From the NCBI GenBank assembly GCA_963402885.1, contig OY727096.1, positions 32,221,820 through 32,285,819 on the forward strand: 64,000 nt of DNA. The letters run 5' to 3'. Positions 57,731-64,000 of this stretch are shown piece after piece. The stretch comes from Antedon bifida. Lineage: Eukaryota; Echinodermata; Crinoidea; Comatulida; Antedonidae. Positions within the stretch are counted from its first letter, which is position 1. Each line of letters opens with the position of its first letter. The translations under genes were made by a program, and so were the position numbers. The notes beneath the pieces were generated by a model, which was given only the letters and a program-made list of their open reading frames with translations, searched no databases and had not been told where the DNA came from.

Positions 57731-60565
57731 ATAAAAAAAATAAATAAAAAAAATTGCAGTTATATAACTGGTCTCCTGTAGGGAATTAATGGATGAAAGA
57801 TATTATTCCTATTCTAAGGTCACTGATGATGGTATATGTTGGAAGAAGGAAGGAATGTGTCCTGTCAAAACAAGGAACATGCTATAAAATCTTGGAAAAT
57901 AAAAGCTGAAGTAATTAGATGACCAAAAGAAAGTGGAGAATGGAGAGATGATTAAGGAAGCAAACAAATTGTACTGCCTAATAATACGACAACAAAGTCA
58001 ACTTTGTACATTTTTTTTTCCAAAATAAACATGTTGCAAATGAAATGTTTTAAATACAATTTCACTAGATAATTAGGTTTTGAAACTTGTCCAAATACCG
58101 GTTATACAGCTTGGGGGCAAGTCTACATATAAGCTCCATACTCCATATCCTAATCTAAATAATACATCTTAAATAATGTTTTATTTTAATGTTGTTTAGT
58201 TTTTTTCTGTACATTATAGATGTTGTTTGTTATGTAAATTGGTAAGAATGAAATAATTTACAATATTTATTACCAAAATACTAATTACTGTGCTTTTTAA
58301 TTAAATTAAAAACTATGTTAATTAATGTATAAATAGCTGTAGCTGTTAAACAGGTTGGAGTTATACTATGACTATTAAGTCCGATATCTAGCCACTTATT
58401 GGTGGTAAGATACAGTCAGGTTGCCCAGAGCATGACAGATTGATTGGTTAGCTACAATGACCTTAAATGCAATTAGTTGATGCCTTTACATCCAAAAACA
58501 ACAATGGAAAACCATGTTTAGAGCTTTGAGTATCATGCTGGAATATAATTCCTTTTGACAATGTTAATGTAGGCCTATATTCTACTACAATTTAAAAACA
58601 ACCCAAATTGAGATAATTAAGTGACCTTTTTAGATACAGTATTTGAGTGGTTGTATTAATTAATTGCACTTTAGTGAGATATTCAAGTCATTAAATCTAG
58701 TGTTTGCCTTCACTGGTACTGTATATAGATGGTGTGTTACAGTATACGGAGCAAGGTGTTAACAATTGCCCCTAAAGGTTCTAAATTCTGTCCTAGGCCT
58801 AATATTAAAAATGTTTTCTCAAAATAACTGTCATTTTGGCTAGCCCAATATTGTCCGATTATTATTGAGTTGACCATATTATTTGTACTGTATTGTAAGC
58901 CCAGAAGCCCACGAAGCTACTAATCAAATTTGTTTGGCTTCTTGCATATAAATGAATGAAAATATTCCAATTATGAGATTATGCAGTACATTTTAACAAT
59001 AGTTTAAATTAGCTAAATTACCCCATATCCAGGGGCAGACAGGTAAAATGAAGTTAGAACTATATTTTTAAATATCAATTTTTGACAGAATATTATTCAT
59101 ATATTAGCACTCTCTAAATAATCCTGCTCCTGGTCTTTGTAATAAATTTTAATGTTTATTTATAATATTATATAAAGTTTACGAAATACAGAAAGAAGAG
59201 GTATTAATTATATTATATATATATAATATAGGCCTACATATATAAAGTTTTATACAAATAATATTTAAATTAGGTTTATAGGATGTCCTAGTTTGTATGT
59301 TTACTCTTCTCCTTACTTTCAATTCTATCTCAAATATTTCTATGTAGAAAGGAGAAAAATTACTTCAATAATATAGCAACACTTGAATTTAAATAAGGGC
59401 TTTTTGATATGACAAAGGACGATCTTGGACATTTAATCAATGTACGAGGCATCTAACACCAAACGAGTACACCGGAAAATCAATATCACATGATTGATCA
59501 AATATTAAGTACACAGTTATAGATGAACGTCTCGGGGCTGGCGGTAAGTCAAAGATATTGATCGTCAATTTCATCAGGGACGCAAACCAAATGTACTTCT
59601 TTCGTGAATGACAATACAATTTTCAAACAATTACAAACACGACTTTCCATTACTAGATGATGTTCTAAATAAAGATACCAAGAAATGAATGTTAAATATT
59701 ACAGTACATAATCCAGTGATAAATGTAATGCATGGTTTGTGTGGTTTAAATGCTGTATAATGCAAGTGAAAAGCAACGCAGTACACACTGTATTAGCCAA
59801 GCTTAACGGGCATGCAATTATTCTCTATTCTAGTCTTGATGTCCCAGGCTATTTTAAAGTCAAAGCCCCTTTACAGAGATACATTAGGGTCATATCAGAA
59901 TGGCAGACACCAAAAGGGGCTCTCCGTCTCATAAAAAAGACTTTTAAAACCTAGTAAAAAAAAAAATAATTTGATCTTAATTAGTCATTCTAGTAAATTT
60001 TAATTACAAAAATGACAAATTTGTCCTAAATGACATCTTTTCTCCAAATTGCAGGAAAGTCAGAACTTGCCTTTTATGGATCGGAAATTGATGGTTGAAC
60101 AAGACCTACATATATAAGTAGCTTAGTCACAGAATCCTAATGAATACACATTGTTATTTATAAACACCAAATATGGCCATATGATGTCATATAATACAAA
60201 ATATAATAATACTATATTAAATTGCACTTAAATTATGTCATGTTAATAAATATTAGTTTTTATAAATGTAAGCTAAATATGTTAATATATTGGATGGGTT
60301 AATTGAGTAAACTATTTGCATCACTATAAATGGCAAAATATTGATATAACAACCAGAAATTACTATGGAAAAGTGTATAGAAAAATATGCAGTGCATTCT
60401 TCCTAGTAAAAGAATCGGACACCTAAGGTTGCGTGTTTGACCCCTCATCTATGCAAGGTGTGTCACAGACAAACATCCCTCTACGCCAACAAATTTATTT
60501 TATTTTTATAAAAATTAAACACAATTTTAGTATATTAATTTATATATATATATTAAACCAATCAT

Positions 60566-60645
60566 AAAGCCTAGTGATCTAATGGTAAGAGGGCAATTGC
60601 ATATCAAGAAGAAGATTCAGGGTTCAAATCGTGTTGGGTGAGGCT
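60566..60645 (+). mobile_element. tRNA-like sequence with T-run
   Basis: TAGTGATCTAATGGTAAGAG (A-box) and CAGGGTTCAAATCGTG (B-box) sit at tRNA spacing, with outer pairing GCCT/AGGC and a terminal TTTTTTT. The anticodon stem is not convincing, so a SINE head or tRNA pseudogene is more likely than a working tRNA. Confidence 0.5.
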
Positions 60646-61650
60646 TTTTTTCTCATTTTGACATTATTTCCTCATTTTATAAGTTAATTAATTTAATTTC
60701 CATACTTTTATAGATAGAGTTTGTACAAATTTATGTACTTTATAACAAGGTATAAAAGGCATAAACAAATTAGGTCTGATAAATTATTTATCATCTAGTA
60801 TATGAAAGTATAATTAGCTATTCATAAATTGTTTAATAATTTGAGATGTTTAATATAACTACTTTTTTGTTATTGAGTATTAATGCTATTTCTTTCTTTA
60901 TTTTCTTTAAGAACTTTAGTTTCATTATTATATTCACAATGATCATCATAAAATCAAATTTAAACTGAAATATTCATATAAAGTGTGTTTAATCCATACT
61001 AAAGTAGTTTTTTGACTTGTGTTACATATTTTATCCATAGATTTTTGTATTGAATTAAAGGGGAATTAAATTTGTTATTTATAAAAAACATAATCATTCG
61101 CTACAACATTGATAATACTGCAATCGAGGGAACTCGTCAAGTATGCTTAAAAAACACACACTTCGGAAATAAAAGCGCGAAGATAGGTGAAGATGGTTCG
61201 TAAACAGTGAACCCCCAAAAAATGTGCTATTTCTATGTTTAGAATTACACTTTTATCAATTTACATTTTTTAACCACATAAAAATGTTGTGTAATAAATG
61301 TTTAAGTTAAGTTCTATATTGCACTTTATGTTCTAGTGGCAAACAAGAACACACACAACAACAAAATATCTTGAATAGAAGCTTTCCCAGTGATCTCTAA
61401 TATTCTTGAAATCACTTGAAACAACCACTCTGCCTACTATATATCTTTGTATTAGGTCTAAAGGTTTTTTTTTTCAAATAGAAATAGTATTAAGGTTTAA
61501 TGTATGTACATGAATTTTAATTAAAATCGTTAGTTGAAATACTTAAAAATACCACATTTCTATTTAAATTTTGTTGTTTCTGTTTGCAGCTTTTTCGTGA
61601 AAGAACAGCCTCAAACTGAGGGCGCAGCAACTTCTTACTTAGTATCCTAC

Positions 61651-62373
61651 TCAAGCTTTTGTTTTATTCCGTGAGTTAACAGACGTAGAGTCTCGTCGAA
61701 CCGTTTTATCCACCGGGACTTCGTGAAGTGTCTCCATTTTGAAGGCTCGTGCAATTAAGAGGTAAAACGTTCCAGCTGTTGATGTCAGGATGAACGAACT
61801 CCAGGCTAGAAAAAACGAGTAGTGATACATGACGCTGTAATCCTGCGGGAACACGACGTATTGACGCGGTTGTTCGTTGTACTCATAGGTTATTGTGACT
61901 ATGAAGAGACTTGTGGATAATAGGACTGCAACAGCTGAAAAAAGAAAATAAATTATGATATGCAAATATGATATTATATACAAATGATATGCGAAATGCT
62001 CCACTATTTTAATGACTGGGAAATTAAGATAAAATGTTGAATGACTTTCCACTATATTTCTTGTTTGGTTTCCGAGTGAGAGTATTAGGGCCTCTCCAAG
62101 TTGCCACAACGTAGTACATCAACAGTGACAGATCAGCGGTGGAATAAAAGGACATAGTTATTAAATCCACCCTGAAGTTAATAGTTATAGTACTCAAAAC
62201 CTAACCAGGCAGAACACTATCAGAACAGAGCTTACCTCCAAAAAGAAACATTATACCACAGTCTGTAAAGAGTGTGACGGACATTGTGTATGTGGCTTGG
62301 AAACTGCTGAGGACGCCAAAGAACTGAAGACCAATGGCAATACATAGGCAAATGCCAGACATTTTTTCCATTT
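61651..62373 (-). CDS. Claudin/PMP22-like four-pass membrane protein, last two recognised exons
   Basis: Exon 62236-62373 joins in phase to exon 61651-61934, which ends in a stop at 61651. The product includes hydrophobic segments ICLCIAIGLQFFGVLSSF, CGIMFLFGAVAVLLSTSLF (continuing into IVTITY) and YHYSFFLAWSSFILTSTAG, then a basic cytoplasmic tail (KTVRRDSTSVNSRNKTKA). Spacing and the final FFLAW...AGTFYLLI helix resemble transmembrane helices 2-4 of the claudin/PMP22/EMP superfamily. The exon coding the first helix and the W-GLW-C-C loop is not seen, so family membership is inference. The exon needs an upstream partner in phase 1, and none was recognised in 62374-64000. Confidence 0.65.
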
Positions 62374-64000
62374 CTGTGAAGAAAGAAACACAAATAATCA
62401 ATGTTATGTGATCAAAGAAGTTGACAAGATAGGGAGTGACCACATTGGTGTGTCTACATGATATATTTGTATATTAGATCATATTTACTGTATTGTGCAT
62501 ACAATTAAGAACTATCTCAAGATTCTCAGTAGTTGCTTGGATCTGATCATCCACCCAATATTTATATATCTTTATCCTCGTGTGAATCTATATTGTGGTG
62601 ACTGTTCTCCCTACCAGATTTTCTCATATCTAAATTTTCACAAAATCATAAATATTTTATCCTATTGAATTTGCTATATAAAAGGTTTTGATTGTTGAGA
62701 TATTCTTGACACCATTTGATGGGTAGGAGAGCTGCACCCTAAACAAACTGTCAATAATTGGTCAAATATTTGATTCTCGATTACTAATTTGTTAAAGTTG
62801 TGTTTATATAAAAAATATGTTTTCAGCTATCTCTTCAAAACCGTTCAAATGTGACTATCAACACATTGCAATAATGTTTCATTTAAAATGAAACATTATT
62901 TATAATGATTCACAAACATTTGGATCATCAATGTGTGTGTCATTATTTTGTAAACACTGATCTATAGATTGTCATTAAGTGGGAGAATAATTGCAATAAC
63001 ATTTGGAGATTATCTACTGCTAAACATTTGCAAATGTCCATATGGATAAAAAGTTATTAACTTTAATACGTTGTTAATAGAAACTTTAATATCATATATA
63101 AAAAGGCAAAAATTAGTTTGTTGCTAGTTGTATGATATCTAACTTGCAAAATGAGAACCAAATAAGTAACTTTGCTAGACTGAAAATTAAGTTCTACTTT
63201 TTCAAAAATTACAACTAAAAAACAATAAGTAGTTGCTTGCTAAACTAGCTATTGTTTTGGGGTTGTATTTTTTGAAAAATTATAACTTATTTTTCAGTAT
63301 GATATGTCTAGTTGAAGCCTCTTTACTTTATTATAGTAAGAAATATTAAGGTAAATTGCTTGTTTGCTAGGGTGAATTTTGAGCCCTGAATAAGAGCTCT
63401 CCTCAACATATTTCATATGATTAAACTTATAGAAATTGTTGTAAAAGAAATACTGCACCTGTATATATATATTCTGGTGATAAATGATTAATTAATATAA
63501 TACTAACGTTAACGTAAATTTATAAATATAATATTATATAAGCTATAACATGACAATAAAGAAGATTTTATATATTCGTAACACATCATCAGTTAGTATT
63601 TGAATGTGAGTACAATGATTCTTTAAGTAATAGTACAATTTAGAATTAAACGATGACGTGATCATGTGTACTATTTCATGATTTCTAACAGAGCTTTATC
63701 GACTTTAGCACTTTTCTTATTATTATAATTACGGTATAACAAATCCTTCAAATAATGTAATTTATTATTCAAACAAGTGGTATATCGACCAAAGAAAGAT
63801 ATAATGAAAAGGTGATTAAAATAAGTATGTAATTTAGATGATAGCACATAATATTGTGTCAGTTTGTCTGTGAGATCTGTAGCTACAGTGTGCCATTAAC
63901 AATTTTCTTCAATATTATTCCTTTAATTATTCTAATTTTCAACTTTATTTATTGAGTAATTTCAAAGAATCTGAAAATGATCAAATAGATAGAAGTGTTC
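62374..64000. other. AT-rich stretch, probably intron or flank of the claudin-like gene
   Basis: No exon, repeat family or RNA gene was recognised. Two near-repeats of an ATAACTTTTTATTTTTGAAAA-like mood occur only as simple A/T composition. The first exon of the gene may lie here undetected or beyond the window. Confidence 0.4.

Larger units (their letters stand above)
53800..61650. other. Long intergenic stretch without recognisable genes
   Basis: Apart from the repeats and X-box-like sites listed separately, this ~8 kb is AT-rich and shows no credible exons on either strand. A 71-residue open frame at 59739-59954 has no recognisable features. Distal regulatory DNA may be present but cannot be shown. 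Confidence 0.5.

Noticed and set aside
59739-59954. A 71-residue plus-strand open frame
   Set aside because: Isolated, no similarity recognised, and its DNA includes a short inverted pair (AAAGCCCCTTT/AAAGGGGCT) suggesting repeat origin.
1-64000. Endogenous virus, LTR element or Polinton remnants
   Set aside because: No long terminal direct repeats, gag/pol-like or capsid-like frames were recognised anywhere in the window.

Overview
The window is a piece of an AT-rich animal nuclear genome. Genes have many exons with short introns, GT-AG junctions and no operon-like spacing, and introns and intergenic DNA are full of short transposon remnants. By recall, the large dynein gene is closest to the sea urchin ciliary dynein beta chain. 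The 5S- and tRNA-derived SINEs, the palindromic MITEs and a foldback-type element also fit a marine deuterostome, most likely an echinoderm. I cannot name the species.

Layout. (1) 1-29000, minus strand: an outer-arm axonemal dynein beta heavy chain (DNAH9/11/17 type). I resolve 52 exons with consistent phase, covering 3777 codons from the start ATG at 28998 down to just before AAA6; the C-terminal part lies left of the window. (2) 29000-29462: its 5' flank. (3) 29463-37541: an 8-kb foldback-like repeat complex. Its inverted arms are built of tandem subrepeats, and it encloses three ~2.1-kb direct repeats that each carry several tRNA-like SINE heads; no transposase was seen. (4) 38386-39240: a MITE and a minisatellite. 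(5) 39477-47625, minus strand: an RNF216/TRIAD3-type RBR ubiquitin ligase. It contains four separate tandem arrays, including an 88-bp array in which every copy is a splice-competent, in-frame 48-nt mini-exon. (6) 47626-49512: a divergent promoter region with a palindromic insertion and a tract rich in GGCCTA motifs. (7) 49513-51896, plus strand: an ankyrin-repeat protein with an unfamiliar N-terminal region. (8) 52734-53060: a 5S rRNA-derived composite SINE. (9) 53100-61650: a long intergenic stretch with minisatellites, two hAT-like MITEs, tRNA-like SINEs and two RFX X-box-like sites. (10) 61651-62373, minus strand: the last two recognised exons of a claudin/PMP22-like four-pass membrane protein, with nothing recognised from there to 64000.

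The genes do not form one pathway: one is a ciliary motor, one a ubiquitin ligase, one an ankyrin protein and one a membrane protein. The most notable theme is local tandem duplication of DNA that carries splice sites. It is seen twice: in the RNF216-like gene, where it makes optional in-frame mini-exons, and in the AAA1 sensor-1 exon of the dynein, where it makes four decoy 5' splice sites that would each bring an immediate stop codon.
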